DNA from: DATAQC01 sp046263055 | Lineage (GTDB): Bacteria; Actinomycetota; Acidimicrobiia; Acidimicrobiales; AC-14 | Assembly: GCA_046263055.1 (NCBI GenBank) | Contig: JBHELO010000006.1 | Coordinates: forward strand, 1-11,112 | DNA length: 11,112 nt | Reading direction: 5' to 3' | Shown: one piece after another, positions 1 through 6,754 of the stretch | Numbering within the stretch: the first letter of the stretch is position 1 | Layout: the number at the start of each line of letters is the position of its first letter | Made by a program: the position numbers and the translations under genes | Notes under the pieces: generated by a model | Seen by the model: the letters and a program-made list of their open reading frames with translations, nothing else | The model's database searches: none | What the model was told of the DNA's origin: nothing

Positions 1-197
1 AGCATCAGTGCCTCGATGCCTCCCAGCAGGAAGAACACGAAGGCGGTGACGCCGTAGAGGATGCCGATCTTCTTGTGGTCGACGGTTGTCACCCACGACC
101 AGATGCCCTTGGTGTAGCCCGTCGGCCGGCGCAGGAGGCGAACCGGCTCCTCGGGGGGGGCGAGTGGTGTGCGGGGGGGTTCAGTGACGATGGCCAT
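1..197 (-). CDS. ctaD: Cytochrome c oxidase subunit I, N-terminal fragment
   Basis: Only the first 65 codons are present; the gene runs off the left edge. The start is ATG at 197-195, preceded by a GGAGG-type ribosome binding site about ten bases upstream. After a short Pro-rich N-terminus, residues about 33-66 contain the conserved subunit I entry W-x-TTVDHKKIGILY followed by a hydrophobic first helix. This matches aa3-type oxidase catalytic subunits, which carry low-spin heme a and the heme a3-CuB centre that reduces oxygen and pumps protons. The gene lies 34 bases after the subunit II gene, as expected in one operon. All catalytic histidines lie beyond the window, so whether this copy is intact cannot be seen. 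It is inferred to be the working subunit, because the second subunit I homologue at 3045-4742 is not. Confidence 0.93.
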   Translation of the reverse strand, partial: MAIVTEPPRTPLAPPEEPVRLLRRPTGYTKGIWSWVTTVDHKKIGILYGVTAFVFFLLGGIEALM

Positions 198-231
198 CAG
201 CGGCTGCCTCCGACCGGCGCGACGAGCGGGG

Positions 232-1284
232 TCACTTGAGCGTCTCCAGATAGGCGATGAGCTTGGTGATCTCGTCGCCGCTCAGCTTGAGGTTGGGCAT
301 CTTGGAGCCGGGCTTCACGCCGGGCGGGTTCTCCAGCCAGGTGCGCAGATTGTCGGCGTTGAGCTCGAACATGCTGCCGGCGAAGCTCGAGCGGCTCGAC
401 AGGTGGGTGAGGTTGGGCCCGACCTTGCCGGTGGACACGCCCTGGACGGTGTGGCAGCCCGTGCACCCCTTGGAGTTGAACAGGACCAGGCCGTCGGCGG
501 CCGCCGAGCCGGGCGCCGGGGCGGTGGCGGCCAGGCGCTGCTGATCGACCCAGGCCTGGAACTTGTCGGGGGTCTGGACCACGCCTTTGAGGCGCATGTT
601 GGCGTGGCTGAGGCCGCAGAACTCGGTGCACTGCCCGAGGAACGTCCCCACCTTGTCGCCGGTTAGGTTCATGTGGTTGCTCCGGCCGGGGACGACGTCG
701 GTCTTGCCGCCCAGCTTGGGGACCCAGAAGCTGTGGATGACGTCGGCCCCCACCAGGGTGATCTCCAGGGGACGGCCCACCGGCATGTGCAGCTCGTTGG
801 CGGTGACCACGCCGAGGTCCGTGTAGTTGTACTCCCACCACCACTGGTGGGCGGTGACGGTCACGTTGATGGCGTTGGCCGGCTTGTGGGCCAGCTTGAA
901 GATGGTGGCGATGGTGGGGATCGCCACCGCCAGCAGGATCAGGGCGGGGATGAGGGTCCAGCCCACCTCCAGGCGGGTGTTGCCGTGGACCTGGACGGGC
1001 TCGGGGCCCCCGTCGCGGTGGCGGAACTTGATGACGAAGACCAGCACCATGCCCTCGACGGCCACGAAGATGACGGCGGCCACCAGGAAGACGGGGTTGA
1101 TGAGGTGGTCGATGGTGCGGGCGTTGGGGCCCGCCGGCTTCAGGGTGTCCTGGGGGGCGTTGGAGGCGCAGGCGGCGGCCACCATGGCCAGCAGGGCCAG
1201 GGCCGCGCCCAGGCGGAGGGGCCGCCGGCTCGAGGTGCGCGAGGCCGCCCTGCCCCCCTCCCGCCGTGTGGCCAGCCCTCTCAC
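232..1284 (-). CDS. ctaC: Cytochrome c oxidase subunit II with fused cytochrome c domain (caa3 type)
   Basis: Subunit II takes electrons into the oxidase through CuA. With the GTG start at 1284 the protein has 350 residues. It has a basic N-terminus, then a hydrophobic stretch ending in a possible lipobox (AAAC, Cys39), suggesting a lipoprotein anchor. Two membrane helices follow at about 62-87 and 107-130. The aromatic electron-entry patch QWWWEY is at 147-152. A complete CuA site is visible: His184, Cys219, Glu221, Cys223, His227, Met230. The C-terminal domain has a CTGCH heme c motif (274-278) and a candidate axial Met329 in KMPN. The reading frame is open upstream to a TTG at 1356, but only the GTG has a strong AGGAG site (seven-base spacing), and it puts the signal peptide near the N-terminus. 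The fused cytochrome c implies no separate soluble donor is strictly needed. Confidence 0.96.
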   Translation of the reverse strand: MRGLATRREGGRAASRTSSRRPLRLGAALALLAMVAAACASNAPQDTLKPAGPNARTIDHLINPVFLVAAVIFVAVEGMVLVFVIKFRHRDGGPEPVQVHGNTRLEVGWTLIPALILLAVAIPTIATIFKLAHKPANAINVTVTAHQWWWEYNYTDLGVVTANELHMPVGRPLEITLVGADVIHSFWVPKLGGKTDVVPGRSNHMNLTGDKVGTFLGQCTEFCGLSHANMRLKGVVQTPDKFQAWVDQQRLAATAPAPGSAAADGLVLFNSKGCTGCHTVQGVSTGKVGPNLTHLSSRSSFAGSMFELNADNLRTWLENPPGVKPGSKMPNLKLSGDEITKLIAYLETLK

Positions 1285-1291
1285 TCCTGCG

Positions 1292-1296
1292 CTCCT
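1292..1296 (-). promoter_or_regulatory. Ribosome binding site that decides the subunit II start
   Basis: On the minus strand AGGAG lies seven bases before GTG 1284-1282. The alternative in-frame TTG at 1356 has no purine-rich motif at the right distance. This supports a 350-residue subunit II rather than a 374-residue one and leaves an 84-base gap after the cupredoxin gene. Confidence 0.7.
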
Positions 1297-1368
1297 CCCC
1301 GTCGCCGTGCTCCCCGATGGTGCGTCGACACCACTGTCTCCCGACTCCCGGCCCAACGTCCAATCTGG

Positions 1369-2346
1369 CTACGCACTGACGAGGAGCTTGCCCTGCATGG
1401 TCGGGTGCACGTCGCAGTGGAAGTAGTAAGTGCCCGGCGGGGGGGCCGTGAACCGGTAGTCCACGGTGGTGGGGCCGGGCACGATGTCGCCGGTGAAGAC
1501 CCGGGCGGTGAAGCCCGGGTCGCTGAAGATGGCGATGTTGTGGGGGATGGCCGAGTCCTTGTTGTTGAAGGAGATGTCGGCCGGCAGGCCGGCCTTCAGG
1601 GTGAGGTCCTTCTGGAGGAACTGCAGCCCCGACGCCGACTCCTTCACCGGCCCCGCCGAGATGCCCGCCGGCTTCTCGATCTTGCGGGGGCCGACGGCGG
1701 CGGCGGCGATGCCCCCACCGGTGAGGACCAGGCCGGCCACCGCCAGGATGGCCACCAGGGACTGCCGGGACAGGGCCGGCTTGACGGACACCAGCGAGGC
1801 GGTGCCCAGGATCACGACCGCGGCGGCCAGGGCGATGGCCGTGGACGCCTGCTCGGGGACGGCCAGCAACACCCGGGACAGGCAGAACATGAGCGAGAAG
1901 ATGGTGAACAGGCCCACCACCGGGATGCCGAGGGGCATGAGGTTCAGCACCCGGCCGGTGTGGTCGGCGGAGACGCCGGTCGTCCAACCCACCACCGTGG
2001 CCACGGCCAGGACGAGGCCGGCGATGGCTGCCACCGGGCCGATCACGAAGCCCAGCAGCACCAGGGTGGCCGCCACTGTGGCCGCCGCCGGCCACAGGGC
2101 GCCGGCCAGCGGGCGGGTGGGGGCCACGCGTCGGAGCTCCGGGCCCGGGGCGTCGGCCGGGACGGGGGGGGCGTACTCGTTGGCCCGCTCCCGGGTGACG
2201 GAGATGCCGGCGTAGGCGGCCACCGCCATGAGGCCGAGGAGGAGAAGCACCCCGTCGCGGTCGCCGGTGGTCATGCCGTAGGCCAGGGCGAACACGAAGG
2301 CCACCGCGCAGAGCGGCAGGAAGACCTTGGACGGGAGCGTCAGCAC
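1369..2346 (-). CDS. Multi-helix membrane protein with C-terminal type-1 copper (cupredoxin) domain
   Basis: This 325-residue protein starts at GTG 2346. About seven hydrophobic helices are visible: near 8-25, 32-50, 82-103, 104-124, 137-161, 168-188 and 197-219. A linker leads to a C-terminal domain (about 222-325) that reads as a small blue-copper fold. Ligands are His269 (IPHNIAIF), then Cys311, His314 and Met317 in YYFHCDVHPTM. The C-x2-H-x2-M spacing is the short loop known from amicyanin. The domain should face outside and carry one electron. The first two helices resemble the small actinobacterial oxidase subunit IV (CtaF), but this is only a weak impression. The gene lies between subunit III and subunit II, so it probably belongs to the oxidase and may pass electrons between a membrane partner and CuA. 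I do not recognise a named family for the full architecture. Confidence 0.85.
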   Translation of the reverse strand: MLTLPSKVFLPLCAVAFVFALAYGMTTGDRDGVLLLLGLMAVAAYAGISVTRERANEYAPPVPADAPGPELRRVAPTRPLAGALWPAAATVAATLVLLGFVIGPVAAIAGLVLAVATVVGWTTGVSADHTGRVLNLMPLGIPVVGLFTIFSLMFCLSRVLLAVPEQASTAIALAAAVVILGTASLVSVKPALSRQSLVAILAVAGLVLTGGGIAAAAVGPRKIEKPAGISAGPVKESASGLQFLQKDLTLKAGLPADISFNNKDSAIPHNIAIFSDPGFTARVFTGDIVPGPTTVDYRFTAPPPGTYYFHCDVHPTMQGKLLVSA

Positions 2347-2388
2347 GGGCCGGTCACCGGGCGGCGCGGCGAGGGCCGGCGGGGCGGG

Positions 2389-3045
2389 TCACTTGTGGGC
2401 ATGGTGGCTGAGGAGGAAAAGGGCGGTGACCACCGCCAGCCAGGTGACGTTGCCGTACTGCCAGAAGAGGGCGGTGGCGGTGACCGGGTCGTGGTCGTCC
2501 CGGCCGTAGTGGCCGGCGAGGGACTGGCCGGCCACCACCGCCACCATCACGATTCCGGCGATGACGTGGGCCAGGTGGTACCCCATCAAGAGGTCGAACA
2601 GGGTGGCGTAGGCGTGCTTGGACGGGCCGAAGCCGGCGTGGGTGATGGCGTACCACTGGGCGTTGCCGATGGCCAGGCCCAGGATCACGGTGAGGATGGC
2701 GGCGCTCATGGCGTTGCGCTGGTCGTTGCGGCGCACCGCGTACGCCATCCACGACACCGAGGCGGCCGACATCAGCGCGGTGATGGTGACGATGGTGGGC
2801 AGGTAGGTGCTGAGCTTGACGCCCGGCGACGGCCAGCGGGGCGACCCGCCCTTGATCGTGAAGTAGGCCACCAGCAGCGTGACCAGCACCATGGCGTCGG
2901 CCGCCAGCAGAAGTTTCATGCCCAGGAGGGTGGTGCCCGCCGGCCGACCGGCAGGCTGGGGCTCGGCCTCGACCGCGCCCGATGGGAGGGCGAGTTGGGG
3001 GGCGGCCGGGGGAGCGGCGGCACGGGCGGGAGCGGTCACCGCCAT
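2389..3045 (-). CDS. ctaE: Heme-copper oxidase subunit III-like protein, divergent
   Basis: The 218-residue product is a membrane protein of the subunit III family, which normally supports subunit I and its proton uptake. A Pro/Ala-rich N-terminus is followed by five helices near 41-63, 82-104, 112-133, 153-173 and 192-213. Family landmarks are present: AYFTIK after the first helix, GYHLAHVIAG (155-164) and FWQYGNVTWL (194-203). Against typical actinobacterial CtaE, the helix glutamate of the SSE motif appears to be Asp50, and the usual YWHFVD is FWQYGN, losing its Asp. The ATG overlaps the TGA of the preceding subunit I homologue by one base (TGATG), which implies translational coupling and a paired role. 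It may therefore serve the non-catalytic subunit I rather than the true oxidase. No other subunit III lies in the window. Confidence 0.9.
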   Translation of the reverse strand: MAVTAPARAAAPPAAPQLALPSGAVEAEPQPAGRPAGTTLLGMKLLLAADAMVLVTLLVAYFTIKGGSPRWPSPGVKLSTYLPTIVTITALMSAASVSWMAYAVRRNDQRNAMSAAILTVILGLAIGNAQWYAITHAGFGPSKHAYATLFDLLMGYHLAHVIAGIVMVAVVAGQSLAGHYGRDDHDPVTATALFWQYGNVTWLAVVTALFLLSHHAHK

Positions 3046-4742
3046 CAGACTGCCGCCTCGGGGGCGGCCGCGGTGCGCAGGTCGAGCATCGGGGCCTCCG
3101 ATCGCACGTCGGGCAGGCGGTCGAAGTTCCACGACGGGGGCGGCGAGGACGTGGCCCACTCCAGGGTGTGGCCGCTCCAGGGGTCGTCGGCCGCCCGCCG
3201 GCCCCGCCGGCCGATCACGCTGACAACCAGGTCGGCGGCCAGCACCAGCACGCCGAGGGCGGTGATCAGGGCGCCGGCGGTGGCCACCAGGTTGGCGGGC
3301 CCGAACCCGTCGCCCGACGGGTAGGTGGCCAGGTGCACGTGCATGTCCTGGGCGCCGAGCACGAACATGGGCAGGAAGGAGAGGAGCACCCCGCCCACCA
3401 GGAGGGTGGCGGCCAGCAGCTGGGCCCGGTCGGACAGGTGGCGACCCCAGAGCTTGGGTGCCCACCACGTGAGGGCGGCCACCACCGCCAGCGTCGACAC
3501 CCCGAAGAACAGGGTGTGCTGGGTGGCCACCTGCCAGTAGTTCCGGTGGAGCCGGGTGGTGGCGCCGATGGCGGCCACCGCCTCGCCGGCCAGGCCCACC
3601 GCCAGCACCGCCAGGACACCGCCGGCGTACACCATCGGGGCTGACCGGAGCTCGGCGGCCCGGACGGTGCCGTCCTTGAGGCCGGTGACCAGGGTGGCCA
3701 CCACGTTCAGCAGCACCGAGGCGACGGGGGCCAGCACCACCAGGGCGCCGATAGCGAACAGCAGGTGGGCGCGGGAGAGGCTCGGCACCTCGCTGCCCCA
3801 GCCGGCGAAGGCGAGCACCCCCACCGCCCCCAGGGCGGCGAGGGCCCGGGGGTGAGAGAAGAGCCGGCGGCGGGCCGTCACCGGGACGATCTCGGCCGCC
3901 ACGCCCAGGGCGGGGAGGACCAGCGCCCACAGGGTGGGATAGGCGGCGAACCAGAAGAGGCGGGGCCACAACTCGGGGTTGCCGCCACCCGAGCCGGTGA
4001 AGCCGTTGAAGACGTGGCCGTTGTAGTGGCGGTCGACGAAGAGCATCACCAGGCCGCCCACCAGCACAGGGAGGGCCAGGAGCATGATCGAGCCGGACAC
4101 CAGGACCGACCACGAGAAGACGGGGGCCCGCCGCATGGTGAGCCCGGGGGCCCGCATCTTCACCACCGTGACCACCAGGTTGGCCGACGCCAGCACGAGG
4201 GCCACCGCCACCAGCCCCAGCCCCAGGACCATCAGGTCGGGGCCGTGGCCCCGGAAGGCCCGCCCCTCCGGGAGCGGCGAGGACAGGGCCCAGCCGGAGA
4301 CGACCTTGCCGCCGGATACGAACGGCGACGCCACCATCATGGCCCCACCCGCCACCACCAGCCCCAGGGCCAGGCCCTGGAGGCGGGGGAAGGCGAGGCG
4401 GGCGGCACCGATCTGGAGGGGCACGACAGCGGTGGCCAGGCCCACCCAGGCGGGGGCCAGGAAGCCGAACACGCCGAGGGTGCCGTGCAGCGTGAAGAGC
4501 TGGCGGTAGGTGGTTTCCCCCACCACGCCGGCGTTCGAGGTGGTCAGCTGGGCGCGCATCACCACCGCCAGGACCCCGGAGGCCACGAGGAAGAGGATGG
4601 CGACCACCACGAAGAGGGTGCCCACCACCTTGTGGTCGGTGCCCGCCGGCCAGGGGGCGGGAGCCGCCGGCTCCTGGGCGGCGAGGGGCTCCTCCTCGGG
4701 AGCCGGGCTGCCCGGGGTGACGGGGGTCTCGGTGACAGCCAT
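3045..4742 (-). CDS. Subunit I homologue (CtaD-like) lacking the heme a3-CuB centre
   Basis: This 565-residue polytopic protein aligns with CtaD throughout: FTLHG (83-87), VPLQIGAARLAFPRL (107-121), KMRAPGLTM (195-203), LFWF (262-265), WWAPKLWGR (426-434) and the C-terminal DDPWSGHTLEWATSSPPP (519-536). The low-spin heme ligands His86 and His409 remain. The binuclear centre does not: the HPEVY motif reads YPTLW (268-272), losing the CuB His, the gating Glu and the cross-linked Tyr. The HH pair reads HL (326-327), and the heme a3 axial His is Thr407 (ATQH for AHFH). The D-channel Asp is Arg115, the K-channel Lys aligns with Val343, and the Arg pair near the propionates reads VH. It should bind one heme but not reduce oxygen. 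Changes lie in several helices, so sequencing error is unlikely. The frame is intact, with near-universal G/C at third positions. It starts the operon and is coupled to subunit III. Confidence 0.93.
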   Translation of the reverse strand: MAVTETPVTPGSPAPEEEPLAAQEPAAPAPWPAGTDHKVVGTLFVVVAILFLVASGVLAVVMRAQLTTSNAGVVGETTYRQLFTLHGTLGVFGFLAPAWVGLATAVVPLQIGAARLAFPRLQGLALGLVVAGGAMMVASPFVSGGKVVSGWALSSPLPEGRAFRGHGPDLMVLGLGLVAVALVLASANLVVTVVKMRAPGLTMRRAPVFSWSVLVSGSIMLLALPVLVGGLVMLFVDRHYNGHVFNGFTGSGGGNPELWPRLFWFAAYPTLWALVLPALGVAAEIVPVTARRRLFSHPRALAALGAVGVLAFAGWGSEVPSLSRAHLLFAIGALVVLAPVASVLLNVVATLVTGLKDGTVRAAELRSAPMVYAGGVLAVLAVGLAGEAVAAIGATTRLHRNYWQVATQHTLFFGVSTLAVVAALTWWAPKLWGRHLSDRAQLLAATLLVGGVLLSFLPMFVLGAQDMHVHLATYPSGDGFGPANLVATAGALITALGVLVLAADLVVSVIGRRGRRAADDPWSGHTLEWATSSPPPSWNFDRLPDVRSEAPMLDLRTAAAPEAAV

Positions 4743-4753
4743 CCGGGCGGGAC

Positions 4754-4782
4754 TCTATACAGCGCCCCCCGAAGGGGTCCAA
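4754..4782 (-). promoter_or_regulatory. Candidate sigma-A-like promoter of the oxidase operon
   Basis: On the minus strand TTGGAC (4782-4777) and TATAGA (4759-4754) are separated by exactly 17 bases. Transcription would begin only a few bases before ATG 4742, and no ribosome binding site is visible, so the message may be nearly leaderless. The spacer contains a small CCCC-TTC-GGGG inverted repeat. Motifs are seen; promoter activity is inferred. Confidence 0.55.
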
Positions 4783-4815
4783 AGCACTGCGACCTGTCCG
4801 AAGCGCTGCGACCTG
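4778..4815. repeat. Two tandem 19-bp repeats in the divergent control region
   Basis: Units at 4778-4796 and 4797-4815 match at 17 of 19 bases, with plus-strand form TCCRAAGCRCTGCGACCTG. They abut with no spacer, and the first overlaps the -35 box of the oxidase operon. A 19-bp period places the copies roughly on the same face of the helix, as expected for a regulator binding direct repeats. The remaining part of the 4743-4917 gap shows only GC-rich sequence, with no clear plus-strand promoter for ctaG. Confidence 0.7.
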
Positions 4816-4917
4816 CGCATTCAGCGCCATGACGGGCGGGCGGCGGCGGCCGGTTCCCGGCGCGAGCCGTCGACCGGGCCGGGAGTCGACTTGGCGACGG
4901 CCCCCGCCGGCACCAGC

Positions 4918-5811
4918 ATGGTCGGCGTGAGCCCGGCCGTCCTCCCGGCGCCGGCGTGGCCGGGCGTACTCCTGCGGTGGGAGCTCGACCCGGGGGTGGT
5001 GGCCGGCGTCGTGCTGGCCGGTGTCGCCTACGAGGCCGGCTGGCGGGCGTGGGCCCGCTCGACCGGCGGCCGCTGGGCGCCCCGGTGGCGCCGCTGGGCG
5101 TTCGCCGCCGGCCTGGGCATCATGGTGGTGGCCCTGTGCTCGCCGGTGGCCGTCTATTCCGACGAGCTGTTCTCGGTGCACATGGTGGAGCACCTCCTGC
5201 TGGTGATGGGAGCCGCCCCGCTGCTGGTGGCGGGGCGGCCGGTGGCGGTGACCAGCGGCCTGCTCCATCCCGCCCGCCGCCACCGGCTGCTCCGTCTTCG
5301 CCGCCGGCGGGTGGTGTCGGTGGCGGGCCACCCGCTGGTGGCCTGGGGGGCCTTCGCGGCCGTGGGCTGGCTGGTGCACTTCTCGGGGCTGTACGAGCTG
5401 TCGCTCGAACAGCCGGCGGCCCACGCCGCCGAGCACGTCCTGCTCCTCGGGTCGGCCCTGTTGTTCTGGCGGCCGATCGTGTCCCCCGGCGGCGCCGGCC
5501 GGCTGTCCCACCCGCTCCGGCTCCTGTACCTGGCCCTGGCCATGCCCCAGGAGACGTTCCTGGCACTCGCCCTCTACTCGTCGTCGGCGCCGCTGTACGC
5601 CGTCTACGGGCACGCCGGCCGACCGTGGGGGCCGTCGCCCCTGGCCGACCAGCGCACCGCGGGCGGGATGCTCTGGGTGGTGAGCGAGCTGGCGCTGCTC
5701 GTGGCCGTCCTCGTCACCGCCAACGCCTGGGCCGACCACGAGGCCCGGGTCACGGCCCGCCGGGAGGCCCTCGAAGACGCCGCCGCGGTGGCCGCCGAGC
5801 GGCTGGGCTAG
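4918..5811 (+). CDS. ctaG: Cytochrome c oxidase assembly protein CtaG (caa3_CtaG family)
   Basis: The 297-residue product is a seven-helix membrane protein of the CtaG family found in Bacillus and actinobacteria, linked to maturation of caa3/aa3 oxidases, probably the copper centres. It is not the unrelated periplasmic Cox11-type CtaG. Helices lie near 26-41, 62-80, 91-106, 138-157, 169-187, 200-222 and 250-270. Conserved polar residues in membrane segments are visible: HMVEH (88-92), His154, HAAEH (169-173) and MPQETF (209-214). The His/Glu pairs are candidate metal ligands. It is divergent from the oxidase operon and shares the 175-bp control region. ATG 4918 has no clear ribosome binding site. 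An in-frame TTG at 4891 has GGGAG five bases upstream and would add nine residues, so the start is uncertain. The stop overlaps that of ctaB. Confidence 0.9.
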   Translation: MVGVSPAVLPAPAWPGVLLRWELDPGVVAGVVLAGVAYEAGWRAWARSTGGRWAPRWRRWAFAAGLGIMVVALCSPVAVYSDELFSVHMVEHLLLVMGAAPLLVAGRPVAVTSGLLHPARRHRLLRLRRRRVVSVAGHPLVAWGAFAAVGWLVHFSGLYELSLEQPAAHAAEHVLLLGSALLFWRPIVSPGGAGRLSHPLRLLYLALAMPQETFLALALYSSSAPLYAVYGHAGRPWGPSPLADQRTAGGMLWVVSELALLVAVLVTANAWADHEARVTARREALEDAAAVAAERLG

Positions 5812-6695
5812 CGGATCAACTGGTCCACGGCCATGGCCGCGAAGAGCAGGGTCACGTAGGTGATCGACCAGGCGAACAGGCGCATGGCCCGCTCCGGGGT
5901 GCCGTCGCGCGCCAGGCGGGTGGCCTTGTAGGTGAACAGCCCGCCGAGGAGGATGGCCGAGGCCAGGTAGAGGTCGCCCATCCGGCCGATGGGCCAGAAC
6001 ACCAGCGTGATGGCCCAGAGGATCACGGTGTACACGACGATCTTGCGGGCCGTCTCCGCGAAGCTGGCCACCACCGGGAGCATGGGGACGTCGGCCGCCT
6101 CGTAGTCCTCGCGGTAGCGGATGGCCAGGGCCCAGAAGTGGGGCGGCGTCCAGTAGAAGATGATGGCGAACAGGACCAGCGGCGCCAGGCCCAGCGAGTT
6201 GCGCACCGCCGCCCACCCGACCAGCACCGGCACCGCCCCCGCCGCCCCGCCGATGACGATGTTCTGCGACGACGTGCGTTTCAGCCACAGCGTGTACACG
6301 AAGACGTAGAACAGGGTGGCGCTGAGGGCCAGCAGGGCGCTGAGGGGGTTGACCGCCAACCACAGCTCCACTGCCGCCGCTGCCTCCAGGGCCACCGCGA
6401 AGGCCAGGGCCGAGCCGGGGGTCACCTCGCCGGTGACGAGGGGCCGGCCCCGGGTGCGCTTCATGAGCCGGTCTATGTCGCGGTCCACGTACATGTTGAT
6501 GGTGTTGGCCCCCGCCGCCGCCAAGGCGCCGCCCACGAGGGTGGCGAGCACCAGGCCCAGCGGCGGCAGGCCCCGCTGGGCCACGACCATGGTGGGCAGG
6601 GTCGTGACCAGCAGCAGCTCGACGATGCGGGGCTTGGTGAGGGCCACGTACGCCGCCAGCCGGCTGCGGGAGGTGGCGGCGGCGCGGCGCGACAT
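5808..6695 (-). CDS. ctaB: Heme O synthase (protoheme IX farnesyltransferase)
   Basis: This UbiA-family membrane enzyme attaches a farnesyl group to heme b to make heme O, the precursor of heme A used by the oxidase. The 295-residue product begins with the typical YVALTKPRIVELLLVT segment (16-31). It has the first Asp-rich motif N67-MYV-D71-RDI-D75 followed by KRTRGRPL (79-86), the family signature for prenyl diphosphate and magnesium. The second conserved loop reads YREDYEAADVPMLPVV (194-209), preceded by PPHFWALA (184-191). About nine helices fill the rest, matching usual length. The ATG at 6695 gives the canonical N-terminus; the frame is open to 6773, but those 26 residues are not family-like. 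It lies 59 bases after the PLP enzyme gene on the same strand. Its TAG stop shares CTAG with the convergent ctaG stop. Confidence 0.96.
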   Translation of the reverse strand: MSRRAAATSRSRLAAYVALTKPRIVELLLVTTLPTMVVAQRGLPPLGLVLATLVGGALAAAGANTINMYVDRDIDRLMKRTRGRPLVTGEVTPGSALAFAVALEAAAAVELWLAVNPLSALLALSATLFYVFVYTLWLKRTSSQNIVIGGAAGAVPVLVGWAAVRNSLGLAPLVLFAIIFYWTPPHFWALAIRYREDYEAADVPMLPVVASFAETARKIVVYTVILWAITLVFWPIGRMGDLYLASAILLGGLFTYKATRLARDGTPERAMRLFAWSITYVTLLFAAMAVDQLIR

Positions 6696-6704
6696 GCTGT
6701 GCCG

Positions 6705-6734
6705 ACGATACGGCCCGCTTCCCCGATTGGACAA
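6705..6734 (-). promoter_or_regulatory. Possible promoter of ctaB
   Basis: On the minus strand TTGTCC (6734-6729) and TATCGT (6710-6705) are 18 bases apart. A start point a few bases further on would fall almost at ATG 6695, giving a leaderless message and fitting the absence of a ribosome binding site. The matches to consensus are moderate, and the -35 lies in the loop of an inverted repeat, so this is tentative. Confidence 0.35.
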
Positions 6735-6743
6735 AGCGGGGCC
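6712..6743. terminator. Inverted repeat between the PLP enzyme gene and ctaB
   Basis: GGCCCGCTT (6712-6720) pairs with AAGCGGGGCC (6734-6743) with one bulged G and a 13-base loop. It lies just after the TGA of the PLP enzyme gene in transcription order, so it could be a terminator of the type without a T-run (none follows). An operator or mRNA structure is equally possible. Confidence 0.35.
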
Positions 6744-6754
6744 CGGCCCGCCGC

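Noticed and set aside
1353..1365. GTCCAATC near the 3' end of the cupredoxin gene and again on the minus strand near 6734-6727
   Set aside because: Only eight bases are shared, and they have different positions relative to genes; chance is enough.
673..3324. A long plus-strand open frame opposite the oxidase genes
   Set aside because: It is a His/Gly/Asp/Gln-rich shadow of well-recognised minus-strand genes, with no family motifs.
4829..4930. A 33-codon ORF overlapping the start of ctaG
   Set aside because: The product is Arg/Pro-rich with no ribosome binding site, and it ends just inside ctaG; nothing supports translation.
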